A stretch of 64,000 nt of DNA from Sphingobacterium sp. ML3W. GTDB lineage: Bacteria; Bacteroidota; Bacteroidia; Sphingobacteriales; Sphingobacteriaceae. Made by a program: the position numbers and the translations under genes. This document shows positions 56,312-64,000 of this stretch, piece by piece. The notes under the pieces are model-generated. The model saw only the letters and a list, made by a program, of their open reading frames with translations. It searched no databases and was not told the origin of the DNA. The stretch lies in assembly GCF_029542085.1 (NCBI RefSeq), contig NZ_CP107036.1, positions 1,860,001 to 1,924,000 of the forward strand, in the 5' to 3' direction. Each line of letters starts with the position of its first letter. The first letter of the stretch is position 1.

Positions 56312-57694
56312 TTACCTTACACTAACCGCAACATGTCGGTCTAAAATCCGGTCTGTCTCTGGTGCATCTGCAGGGTATTTTGCAAATTGCGAGCCATAAC
56401 CCTCCGCTCCGGTCACCTGTTTAGACAGCCCCGCCTTGTCCAGGTAATCCTTCACCGCATTTGCCCGATCCAACGATAATTTTTTATTATACTCTTCATT
56501 TCCGGTTTTATCTGTATAACCACCAATTTTCACATTGGCAGCAGGGAAAGCTTTGAGAATCTCAGCCAGATTACTGAGCTGAGCCTGGCTTTCAGGTAAT
56601 ACTTTCGCAGTACCGGTTTCAAAATTCAGGTTATCAAAATCAAACCAAGTATTTTTCAATGAATCTTCTCCCAAAGATTTATAGTCGGATTTTAAAAATT
56701 GTACCAACCGATCTTCTATACCACTTTTAAATGCCCCCAGCTTCCCTCCATTCGGCAACATCACATCCAAATGCTCACGATCAATCTGACTGGCCGTACC
56801 ATTTCCCATTGTATTTCCTGAGTCCACCTGCCCCTGATTGACACTGCTATCTGTAACACCAACATTTTTATTACCACTACAGCCTTTTCCAAACAAAAAC
56901 CAGAGCAATGCAATAACGATCAAAGCAACCAAAATCTTCCACCAGCCTCCGCCAGATGAAACGGTCGATGCTGCCGCCGCTCTGGCTCCATCTGCTCTAG
57001 GCAATGCCAACGGCTCCTTATGTGCTTCCAGCTCCGTGGCCGGATTTATAACCGTTGCTCCAGGATGGTTTTCGATATGTTTTACGGGTTCTTCCACGGG
57101 AGGTTCTGGTACGACTTCTTCAGGTGCAGAAAAATGACCTCCATCAAATAATTTCCCAAAAGCACCCAAACCCAATCCTGCAGGAATAGCGGCAGCAAAA
57201 GCTGTTTTATTATCCTGCAAAGTTTTATTTATGGTATTCGCATCCCACTGTTGACCTCTATTAGTCAAACTTGAAAATATAGCTGGCAAGGACAAACCCA
57301 TCAATTTCTGCACCGACTCAGCGCTGAACCCCAGATAACCTGCCACTGTACCCAATACGGTCTCTAGACCACCACCAAATATTGAATTCAGCATATTGCT
57401 GTTTCCGGAACTTCCAGATTCACCTGGCTGCCCTTCGGCACCTGAACCAGCTTCCTGACCGCCCAGAAGTTGGTTCAGGTCAAAATTCGAAAAACGCTGT
57501 TTCGCCTGCTCTAGAATTGTAGAAATCCCACCACCGCCTTCCGTCTGTTGGCTTAATCCCAAAAACAAAGAGGGAACAACAACATTTAAGCCCTGTTTTA
57601 CCTGTTCATTATCCTGGTTTAAACTTTGCCCGATTCGAGTAAGAATCTCGTCATCAAAAAAGTCTTTCGCTGATTTTAAAAGCTGATTTTCCAT
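56312..57694 (-). CDS. DUF937-OmpA fusion protein with one membrane helix
   Basis: This 460-residue protein has three parts. An N-terminal DUF937-like region (about 1-190; GLNVVVPSLFLGLSQQ, FDLNQLLGGQ, LGFSAESVQKLMGLSLPAIF) resembles YidB-type cytoplasmic proteins. A Pro/Glu/Val-rich linker leads to one membrane helix (about 250-270; WWKILVALIVIALLWFLFGK). The C-terminal third is an OmpA domain (FETGTAKVLPESQAQLSNLA, GYTDKTGNEEYNKKLSLDRA) that binds peptidoglycan. The layout puts the first part in the cytoplasm and the OmpA part on the cell wall. The function is unknown. Confidence 0.85.
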   Translation of the reverse strand: MENQLLKSAKDFFDDEILTRIGQSLNQDNEQVKQGLNVVVPSLFLGLSQQTEGGGGISTILEQAKQRFSNFDLNQLLGGQEAGSGAEGQPGESGSSGNSNMLNSIFGGGLETVLGTVAGYLGFSAESVQKLMGLSLPAIFSSLTNRGQQWDANTINKTLQDNKTAFAAAIPAGLGLGAFGKLFDGGHFSAPEEVVPEPPVEEPVKHIENHPGATVINPATELEAHKEPLALPRADGARAAAASTVSSGGGWWKILVALIVIALLWFLFGKGCSGNKNVGVTDSSVNQGQVDSGNTMGNGTASQIDREHLDVMLPNGGKLGAFKSGIEDRLVQFLKSDYKSLGEDSLKNTWFDFDNLNFETGTAKVLPESQAQLSNLAEILKAFPAANVKIGGYTDKTGNEEYNKKLSLDRANAVKDYLDKAGLSKQVTGAEGYGSQFAKYPADAPETDRILDRHVAVSVR

Positions 57695-57772
57695 AATCTT
57701 TGTTTATTAATTGTTTACATATAAAACATTAACAAACAAAGCCTTAATTTGTTCACATCATGCTATCCAACA

Positions 57773-58180
57773 TCAAAACTCTCCTGACAGCCACTTTGGA
57801 ATGACGAACTCTTCGGCCAGATGTGCCAACTGATAATCTTGCCAATTGCTCTTATTGATCCATTCTACTTCCTCCAGTTCGGCCTGTGGTTGAAAATCAA
57901 GTTTCATAGCGAGTTTGATCAAATAAATATACCCTTCTACCAGCGTATCACGCTCATTCACCGCCTGCGTCACATGCCGACCAATAAACTGCAATGTCGC
58001 AGGCTCTGTATCAAACTGCAACTCTTCCCGGAGTTCCCGAACCAAGGCTTCCGAATCGCTTTCTCCCACAGCAATCTTACCGCCGGGCAATTGAAAATAT
58101 TTTGATCCCTTTTTCCTAACCAACAACAGCTCCCCTTCGGGGTTCAGCATCATAGCCGAACAAATTACAATCCTATGCAT
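57773..58180 (-). CDS. NUDIX hydrolase
   Basis: The 135-residue protein carries the Nudix box from Gly34: GGKIAVGESDSEALVRELRE followed by EL, with the metal-binding Glu residues 49, 52 and 53. The final Gly of the consensus is replaced by Gln. Such enzymes cut nucleoside diphosphates linked to another group. The preceding LPGG and length point to a MutT-like small member; the substrate is unknown. An exact -7 box (TAGTTTTG) lies at 58206-58199. Confidence 0.9.
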   Translation of the reverse strand: MHRIVICSAMMLNPEGELLLVRKKGSKYFQLPGGKIAVGESDSEALVRELREELQFDTEPATLQFIGRHVTQAVNERDTLVEGYIYLIKLAMKLDFQPQAELEEVEWINKSNWQDYQLAHLAEEFVIPKWLSGEF

Positions 58181-58198
58181 ACTTTTTACTTGAAATTA

Positions 58199-58206
58199 CA
58201 AAACTA
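58199..58206 (-). promoter_or_regulatory. -7 box of the NUDIX gene
   Basis: TAGTTTTG on the minus strand matches TAnnTTTG, 18 nt before the ATG at 58180. No clear -33 box. Confidence 0.4.
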
Positions 58207-58283
58207 ACTTTTTGTCAATCATTTAAAAAATGTGTTTTATTCTTATATTTAAAGAACAAAACAATAATTTACATAATCCATAT

Positions 58284-59303
58284 ATGCATCAAGGATTAAC
58301 ATGTCTCGTATTTAGCCTATTATTTCTATCGTTGGGCTGCCAGCAGGAAAAGAAGAATACAGCAGAAAAAGAGCAACCAATTAGACATCAAGACACTGTC
58401 ACTGCTAAAAAACAGGAAGAAAAGCCTAAAGTAGTGACAGCAGCAGATATTATGATAAAAAAAGATCTGCTTTACAAAAAATACACACTTGAAGATACCT
58501 ACCCCTATAGGGATACCACGCGTAGCTTTCAATGGGACAAAATAAAGGAACGTCTAGCCTATGTTGAAAATTTTCAGCAGACGCCCTCATTGTACGCCGT
58601 CCTTCAAAACTATCAAAATGAAAAAGGTGAGGCACCTACAATTAAAGATTTCAAACGGGATTCTTACAAACGTGTGTCGGATAGTTTCAATGTCGAGCGT
58701 TATCAGGCAGCACCATTGTATGACCCAACAACAGACAAACCGGTACGTTACGGACGCGACGGATGGTTGGTCCGTTTAAAGGGGTCAGACACCTTAGCGC
58801 GGGTACCTATTGCCGGTGTATCATTTGAAGGGGAATATACCGTCCCCAAGCGCTATCTGCGACTGATAAGCGATAGTGTACAATTTAACATTATTAATGT
58901 TGTTGATGTCAAGAACCAAAACATCTGCACATTGGAAAAAGTGGGCAAAGAGTGGCTCGTGCGTAGCATGAACCCTGTTACCAGTGGCCGACACAAACCG
59001 CCGCATGCCCAAGAAACACCCACCGGACTTTTTGTCGTCCAGGAACACAAATCAAAAATGTTCTATTTTGAAGATGGCACACGCACCTATGGCGGATTTG
59101 CTCCCTATGCGACCCGGTTTACCGCTGGAGCCTATATTCATGGTGTACCGGTCAATAATCCAAACGGTAGCATCATCGAATACAGTGAAAGTTTGGGCAC
59201 AACCCCTAAGTCACATATGTGTGTCAGAAATGCGTCATCTCACGCTCAATTTGTCTATAAACGGTCAAAAGACCTTTCCTCCTTGGTCATTGTTATTGAT
59301 TAA
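58284..59303 (+). CDS. L,D-transpeptidase (YkuD), lipoprotein
   Basis: From MHQGLTC the protein has 339 residues with a lipoprotein signal ending SLGC. A long N-terminal region precedes a YkuD domain: YIHGVPVNNP supplies the His and SHMCVRN supplies the catalytic Cys313 and Arg315. The usual SHGC is SHMC here. These enzymes link meso-diaminopimelate residues in peptidoglycan or attach lipoproteins to it. An ATG 54 bp upstream would hide the signal peptide. A second, unrelated L,D-transpeptidase-type gene follows 82 bp later. Confidence 0.88.
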   Translation: MHQGLTCLVFSLLFLSLGCQQEKKNTAEKEQPIRHQDTVTAKKQEEKPKVVTAADIMIKKDLLYKKYTLEDTYPYRDTTRSFQWDKIKERLAYVENFQQTPSLYAVLQNYQNEKGEAPTIKDFKRDSYKRVSDSFNVERYQAAPLYDPTTDKPVRYGRDGWLVRLKGSDTLARVPIAGVSFEGEYTVPKRYLRLISDSVQFNIINVVDVKNQNICTLEKVGKEWLVRSMNPVTSGRHKPPHAQETPTGLFVVQEHKSKMFYFEDGTRTYGGFAPYATRFTAGAYIHGVPVNNPNGSIIEYSESLGTTPKSHMCVRNASSHAQFVYKRSKDLSSLVIVID

Positions 59304-59385
59304 CAATATTTAACATTCTGTAAATCAAATATGTATTAACTTTAATAATTATTTTTGTAAACATCTACACAGAAAAGGGAGGAGA

Positions 59386-60147
59386 ATGGGAAATACGATT
59401 ATGTTTCTTTTAATGGCACTTAATACAGCATTGTCATCAAAAGAAGAATTAAAAACAACAGATCAACAAACCAACACCCATCATATAAATGTAGAACGTC
59501 AACGGACAGCCGTTGATTCTTTATATGATGAAATGAATCTAGGCCCAGTATTAAAATACGAGGCATTTCGACAAGCAATGGAAGGTAGAAAAGAGCTTTC
59601 CATCCACAACAAAGATATTATGACAGTCATCGACTTTTCCATGGCATCCACGGAAAAAAGACTTGTTGTACTTGATCTGGAACACAAAAAAGTGCTTTTT
59701 AACACCTTGGTATCACACGGAAAAAATAGTGGTGAAAATTATGCTACAAATTTTTCGAATCAGCAAGAGTCATTAAAAAGCTCATTGGGATTTTTTGTTA
59801 CCGAAAACACCTATAACGGTGAAAATGGCTACTCCTTGGTATTGGATGGCCTTGAAGAAGGTATAAATGACAATGCCAAAGCACGATATGTGGTTATGCA
59901 TGGCGCAGATTACTGCAGCACAGGTACTATATCAAGCTTGGGAAGGTTAGGCAAAAGCTACGGATGCCCTGCGGTTCCCCGGGAATATGCCGGACCGATC
60001 ATCAACACAATAAAGGATGGAACACTCCTGTTTATCTATGCGGACAATCCCGACTATCTTGCGAAAACGCACCTGATCCATCAACCAAATGTATTGATGG
60101 CGCAATTCAATCGAAAACAACGACTTGAAAACACGGATGAAGGTTAA
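59386..60147 (+). CDS. L,D-transpeptidase catalytic-domain-like protein (YkuD_2 type)
   Basis: The 253-residue protein resembles the murein L,D-transpeptidase family with a YkuD-like domain: His172 in YVVMHGADYCS and Cys194 in LGKSYGCPAVPREYA. The DYC-S-T-G and YGCPAVP patterns are typical. The N-terminus (TIMFLLMALNTALSS) is a weak signal peptide. It probably trims or crosslinks peptidoglycan in the periplasm. It follows the lipoprotein transpeptidase, so the two may share a task, although the promoter arrangement is unclear. Confidence 0.85.
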   Translation: MGNTIMFLLMALNTALSSKEELKTTDQQTNTHHINVERQRTAVDSLYDEMNLGPVLKYEAFRQAMEGRKELSIHNKDIMTVIDFSMASTEKRLVVLDLEHKKVLFNTLVSHGKNSGENYATNFSNQQESLKSSLGFFVTENTYNGENGYSLVLDGLEEGINDNAKARYVVMHGADYCSTGTISSLGRLGKSYGCPAVPREYAGPIINTIKDGTLLFIYADNPDYLAKTHLIHQPNVLMAQFNRKQRLENTDEG

Positions 60148-60232
60148 TTAAGGAAAATTTAAAATGTAAAAACGAAACCCGAGAATTGGCTATTTAAAAT
60201 TAGATTCGAAAGGGTTACAAACAAAATTCATA

Positions 60233-60271
60233 AAAATGGGATGTCCAGATCTTCACTGGACATCCCATTTT
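60233..60271. terminator. Bidirectional terminator after the transpeptidase pair
   Basis: AAAATGGGATGTCCAG and its complement form a perfect 16-bp stem with a 7-nt loop, between the converging transpeptidase and esterase genes. Confidence 0.9.
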
Positions 60272-60326
60272 TATTATATTTTTAAGGACCAAAAGGACCA
60301 CACATAAAATAGCTATACCATACAGC

Positions 60327-61025
60327 CTAGGATTTATGCTTTTTCTTAAATTTTAACATCCAGTCATAGATCGCATCATCGTGAAATAAGCGTTCTACAC
60401 TACCATGTGTCCCTCCTTTTATCACATTTAAGCTCACATCAGCTTCAGGGTCCGCCTTTTTTATGGCTTTCATAATTTTTCTGGATTCTGAAATGGGTAC
60501 TGCACGATCAGCTGTTCCATGATGTAGCCAAATTGGAACCTGCGTCAGGTTGGAAGCATATTGGCTCGATCCACCACCACAAATCGCCACTGCTGCAGCT
60601 ATCCGCTCTGGATATTTTCCGGCAACATCCATGGTCCCATAACCGCCCATACTCATACCGCAGACGTAAATACGGTCAGGATCAGCATTGTAATGCGCGA
60701 TAACATAATCAACGATCTCCATCACTTTATCCGGATCCCAACCACCGCGGGATTGCGGAGCAACGATAATTCCGGGCACCTCCTGCCCTTTATTAATCGC
60801 ATACAGTACTCCGTAACGTTTTACCCGATCCAAATTCGTACCTGATAGACTTCTACCATGCAAAAACACAAAGACAGGTTGTTTTTCCGAGGTTTCATCA
60901 TCGGCATCAGCTTCTTTCAATAGAAAAGGATAAGCTGTTTCCCCTTTGATCGCTTCTATTTCCTGCGCATTTATCTTCATCAAAAACAGAAAGAAAACAC
61001 ACAAAGACAGGTAAATTTTACGCAT
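60327..61025 (-). CDS. Exported alpha/beta-hydrolase (esterase/peptidase-like)
   Basis: A 232-residue protein with signal peptide MRKIYLSLCVFFLFLMKINA and an alpha/beta-hydrolase fold. The triad is visible: Ser125 in CGMSMGGYG, Asp173 in HGTADRAV and His207 in GGTHGSV; the oxyanion loop is FLHGRSLSGTN. It fits the phospholipase/carboxylesterase or feruloyl-esterase-like group that acts outside the inner membrane. The substrate is unknown. It is divergent from sbcDC. Confidence 0.88.
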   Translation of the reverse strand: MRKIYLSLCVFFLFLMKINAQEIEAIKGETAYPFLLKEADADDETSEKQPVFVFLHGRSLSGTNLDRVKRYGVLYAINKGQEVPGIIVAPQSRGGWDPDKVMEIVDYVIAHYNADPDRIYVCGMSMGGYGTMDVAGKYPERIAAAVAICGGGSSQYASNLTQVPIWLHHGTADRAVPISESRKIMKAIKKADPEADVSLNVIKGGTHGSVERLFHDDAIYDWMLKFKKKHKS

Positions 61026-61162
61026 AAATTTATTTTATCTACGATTACTTAGCTTAATTTTGGAGGACTAAAAATACAATTAAACTATTTTTACCTGCCG
61101 CATTTAACAACTTTTAACATTTTCAATGCATCAAACTATGCTCTTCAAACCTGTGTTCCTAC

Positions 61163-61208
61163 AAATTTGGTCTGATATGCAATTATAATTGCATATCAGA
61201 CCAAATTT
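61163..61208. repeat. Perfect 46-bp palindrome upstream of sbcDC
   Basis: Each 23-nt arm (starting AAATTTGGTCTGATATGC) is followed directly by its exact complement without any spacer. The right arm overlaps the likely -33 box of sbcDC, and the repeat ends 41 nt before the sbcD ATG. No T-run follows, so it is not a normal terminator. It could be an operator for a dimeric or tetrameric regulator, or extrude as a cruciform. Confidence 0.97.
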
Positions 61209-61219
61209 ATCTTAGTTTG
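61188..61219 (+). promoter_or_regulatory. Putative sbcDC promoter overlapping the palindrome
   Basis: ATTG (61188-61191, in the palindrome), a 20-nt spacer and TTAGTTTG (61212-61219) each match the Bacteroidota consensus with one mismatch, 30 nt before the sbcD ATG. Confidence 0.4.
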
Positions 61220-61249
61220 TACTATTACGTAAAAAAACAAGGGCTCATC

Positions 61250-62455
61250 ATGAAAATACTGCATACTGCCGATTGGCATTTAGGGAAACGACTGGATAGC
61301 TTCTCTCGGATGGACGAACAACTTTTGGTCATGGAGGAGATTATTCAGCTCGCAGACCAGCAAGAGGTCGACCTGGTTCTTATCGCAGGAGATCTTTTTG
61401 ATACGTTCAATCCCGGTGTAGAGGCTATCGAGTTATTTTACAAAACGATCAAACGATTGGTAAAAAATGGTACCCGACCTGTTATCGCTATCGCTGGAAA
61501 CCACGATTCACCCAATTTGATTGATGCACCAAACCCTTTAGCCCGGGCATCTGGCATTATTCTCATCGGTCACCCAAATGCGCTTGTAACGCCATTTACA
61601 GCCGAAGGTTTTTCCGTCCTACGTTCAGACAATGGTTTTATCGAGTTGAGCCTGGAAGGCTATAACTATCCGATCCGGATACTCCATACCGCCTATGCCA
61701 ATGAAATTCGGCTTAAACAATATCTTGGTGAAGACAAAGAAGTTCGTTTAAATAAAGCATTGGCCGAAAATTGGCAAAAATTAGCAGATACCTACTGTGA
61801 CGAAAAGGGTGTCAATATACTGACAGCACACCTTTATATGAATAAAATTGGATCCCCATTAATCGACGAGCCTGATGGGGAAAAGCCAATTAAAATTGGA
61901 AATGCTGATCTGATCTATTCAGAATCCATCCCGGCTCAGATTCAATACACGGCACTCGGCCATATTCATGGATTCAAAAATATCGGCTCTCCGGAAAAAC
62001 CTGTTGTATACGCCTCATCTCCCCTTTGCTATAGCTTCGCCGAAGCTGGCCAGACCAAATACATAAGCATTGTCAATGCTCTACCCGGTGCACATGTCAC
62101 ATTTGATCGCATTGCACTCCGACAAGGAAAACCTTTAGTCCGAAAATCCTTTGACGATATCGACCATTGTATTACTTGGCTCTCCGAGCATCCAGAAACA
62201 TTAGTGGAATTAACGCTCAAATCCGAAACCTTCCTAAAAGCCGAAGACCGTAAACTGATTTATCAGACACATCCGGGTATCGTCTATTTAATTCCGGTTG
62301 TGCAGCACGACAAACAAAACCCACTTGATGCAAAAGAAATTAATCTGACCCAAGATATATCTGCACTTTTTCAGGATTATTTCAAATCCAAAAATGCCAA
62401 CCAGGCACCCAATGACGATATCCTCAACCTTTTTCGCGAAATACTAAATTCTTAA
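61250..62455 (+). CDS. sbcD: Exonuclease subunit SbcD (Mre11-like)
   Basis: From MKILHTADW the protein has 401 residues. The Mre11-type metallo-phosphoesterase motifs are all present: Asp8 and His10 in HTADWHLG, GDLFDTFNPG, AGNHDSPN, LTAHLYM and LGHIHGFKN. With SbcC it forms the complex that cuts hairpins and protein-blocked DNA ends. A GTG/ATG 33 bp upstream (61217) is ignored because it would lie inside the promoter. The sbcC gene begins 4 bp after the stop. Confidence 0.95.
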   Translation: MKILHTADWHLGKRLDSFSRMDEQLLVMEEIIQLADQQEVDLVLIAGDLFDTFNPGVEAIELFYKTIKRLVKNGTRPVIAIAGNHDSPNLIDAPNPLARASGIILIGHPNALVTPFTAEGFSVLRSDNGFIELSLEGYNYPIRILHTAYANEIRLKQYLGEDKEVRLNKALAENWQKLADTYCDEKGVNILTAHLYMNKIGSPLIDEPDGEKPIKIGNADLIYSESIPAQIQYTALGHIHGFKNIGSPEKPVVYASSPLCYSFAEAGQTKYISIVNALPGAHVTFDRIALRQGKPLVRKSFDDIDHCITWLSEHPETLVELTLKSETFLKAEDRKLIYQTHPGIVYLIPVVQHDKQNPLDAKEINLTQDISALFQDYFKSKNANQAPNDDILNLFREILNS

Positions 62456-62459
62456 GCCC

Positions 62460-64000
62460 ATGATCCCTTTAAAGTTAACTGTAGAAGGTATATATTCCTA
62501 TCAAGAACGTCAGACAATAGATTTCACAGCATTGACAGATGCCGGTCTTTTTGGGATATTTGGTGCTGTTGGATCTGGTAAGTCATCTATTTTGGAAGCA
62601 ATCACCTATGCCTTATATGGTGAAACGGAACGGTTAAATGCGCGCGATAAACGCACTTACAATATGATGAATCTGAAATCAAACCGTTCCTATATCGAAT
62701 TGGATTTCATCAACTTCGAAAACCGCACATTCAAAGTAACAAGGGAATTTAAACGCAATTCCAAAAATTTTGAGGATGTCAAATCTCCTACGGTTGTATT
62801 ATATGAAAATATCAATGAACAATGGGTTCCATTGGAAAGCAGTAACACACAATCGATCATTGGATTAAGTTACGAGAATTTCAAAAGAACAATCATCATT
62901 CCCCAGGGGCAATTTAAGGAGTTCATTGAGCTGGGTGCAAAGGAACGAACCGATATGATGAAAGAAATCTTTCAGCTCCATCGTTTCGATTTGCAAGACA
63001 AAGTTGCTGCCCTTTATAAAAAAAATCAATCCGAACTGGATCAGCTCAATGGTCAGTTGATGGGGTTCGAAGAGATCAGCAGTGAGCGTATCATCGCGAC
63101 ACGTGACAAGCTGAATGAAGAGCGAGAATCTTTCAGCAAGGCGCAGCATACAAACAAGCTACTTCAGGAGAAATTTCAGGCATTGAAAAATGTGAAAGAA
63201 GATTTTCTGGAATTGAGCAAAATGAAGTCTCTATTTCAACAGCTGACTGATCAGCAAGCCGCAAAGGAAACTTTGCGCCAACGTATGATACGCTTTGAAG
63301 AAGCGCATACAAGCTTTTTTCACATCCTCCAGACACAGGAGAAATTGAATCAGGAAAATGTCCAGGAACAAAGCAGATTGCAGCTTGAGGGAGCGAAGTC
63401 TGCCGAAATCCAACAAACTACACAACAGGTATCGCAGCAATTGCAACAGGTTAAACCACAATATGAGCGACTAGCAGAACGACGGGTAAGCGAATTGGAT
63501 TTGGAACTCATTCTACAGCTGATCAATTTTTCAACTGAAATAAAAGGTTTAAAAGAAAGCGCGCAGAAAGGTCGGGATTTCGTCCAAAAAGCTAAGGAGC
63601 AACACGTGCTATGTAAAAACAACATTCAGGAAACCGAAACCCTACTTCTTCGACTAAAACAATCGAAACCGTCGGCTAATGAGCTGATGGAGCTGGGACA
63701 ATGGTACACCAAACAGCAGGCTATCCAACAACAGGAGAGCGAACTCAACCATCAACTCCTGGAGCTAAAAGTTTCCATAACCGATCTACAAGGTGATTTG
63801 CAAAGTAAAAACTTCGACCCTGCCGGGTTTGATTCAGCTTATACAGCCGAATTGCTGGAACTTGAAACCCGACTCAGCATATTGAACGACGAGAAAGCAC
63901 ACCTTCTGTTGCAACAAAAGCTCACACAATTCGCGGAAAACCTAAGTGCGGGTTCCCCCTGCCCCTTATGTGGAGCCCTGGAACACCCTGCTATCGCGGA
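62460..64000 (+). CDS. sbcC: Exonuclease subunit SbcC (Rad50-like), 3' end missing
   Basis: The gene starts at ATG 62460 and is open to the right edge (513 codons seen). Walker A is GAVGSGKS (residues 35-42) and the Q-loop is in IIIPQGQFKEFI. A long coiled coil rich in Gln, Glu, Leu and Lys follows, up to the zinc hook Cys-Pro-Leu-Cys near residue 500 (SPCPLCGALEHP), which joins two SbcC molecules. About half of the protein should lie beyond the window. It is the ATPase partner of SbcD. Confidence 0.95.
   Translation, partial: MIPLKLTVEGIYSYQERQTIDFTALTDAGLFGIFGAVGSGKSSILEAITYALYGETERLNARDKRTYNMMNLKSNRSYIELDFINFENRTFKVTREFKRNSKNFEDVKSPTVVLYENINEQWVPLESSNTQSIIGLSYENFKRTIIIPQGQFKEFIELGAKERTDMMKEIFQLHRFDLQDKVAALYKKNQSELDQLNGQLMGFEEISSERIIATRDKLNEERESFSKAQHTNKLLQEKFQALKNVKEDFLELSKMKSLFQQLTDQQAAKETLRQRMIRFEEAHTSFFHILQTQEKLNQENVQEQSRLQLEGAKSAEIQQTTQQVSQQLQQVKPQYERLAERRVSELDLELILQLINFSTEIKGLKESAQKGRDFVQKAKEQHVLCKNNIQETETLLLRLKQSKPSANELMELGQWYTKQQAIQQQESELNHQLLELKVSITDLQGDLQSKNFDPAGFDSAYTAELLELETRLSILNDEKAHLLLQQKLTQFAENLSAGSPCPLCGALEHPAIA

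Noticed and set aside
61163..61208. The palindrome read as a Rho-independent terminator
   Set aside because: No T-run follows on either strand, the hairpin is AT-rich with no loop, and the gene before it on the plus strand ended 1 kb earlier at its own terminator.

Overview
The window is ordinary chromosome from a Bacteroidota bacterium, most likely Sphingobacteriaceae and probably Sphingobacterium-like. This is inferred from the gene content: a TonB-dependent receptor with a carboxypeptidase-regulatory-like N-terminal domain, a membrane-spanning TPR/HTH regulator, ECF sigma with a barrel-tailed anti-sigma-like partner, FabV, a fused SpmA/SpmB-type protein and several OmpA or beta-barrel proteins. 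It also follows from promoters of the Bacteroidota type (TTTG, about 19 nt, TAnnTTTG), seen upstream of many genes. No phage, transposase, integrase, CRISPR array or rRNA was found. About 54 protein genes and three tRNAs are called; both ends cut a gene (a beta-helix lipoprotein on the left, sbcC on the right).

Layout. 0-5.2 kb (minus strand): transmembrane TPR/HTH regulator, TonB-dependent receptor, beta-helix lipoprotein; probably a regulator with its surface uptake or adhesion module. 5.2-5.8 kb: gene-free stretch with 22-bp and 11-bp tandem repeats and a terminator. 5.8-8.6 kb: arginine/ornithine catabolism (rocF, rocD) divergent from an Lrp-type regulator. 8.7-11.6 kb: two small orphan genes, an NAD(P)-binding protein, alkaline phosphatase. 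11.6-12 kb: three identical tRNA-Thr genes in 107-bp tandem repeats. 12.2-20 kb: clpB, an exported thioredoxin-like protein, purN, a Cys-rich mini-protein, an MFS transporter, a DUF4442 protein, and a lipoprotein-SCO-cytochrome c group.

20-26.4 kb: a complete TetR-TolC-adaptor-RND efflux operon. 26.5-31.2 kb: HAD phosphatase, ECF sigma with its anti-sigma-like barrel protein, lysS. 31.3-38.9 kb: patatin, SpmAB-like membrane protein, methylglyoxal synthase, OsmC-like protein, pantothenate kinase, mechanosensitive channel, copper P-type ATPase. 39-44 kb: gyrA followed with almost no gap by two exported TPR proteins. 44-53.4 kb: FKBP, OsmC, lipoprotein, MFS, fabV, DMT exporter, ABC exporter, S1/P1 nuclease, DUF4268, lipocalin. 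53.5-60.2 kb: ammonium transporter divergent from a beta-barrel porin, DUF937-OmpA protein, NUDIX, two L,D-transpeptidase-type proteins. 60.3-64 kb: exported esterase, then sbcDC behind a perfect 46-bp palindrome.

The most notable features are the 46-bp palindrome overlapping the sbcDC promoter (SbcCD itself cuts hairpins formed by palindromes), the single-chain anti-sigma/beta-barrel protein, and promoters lying 4 nt from ATG that imply leaderless messages. No clear unknown multi-gene system was found; most of the window is housekeeping and envelope functions.
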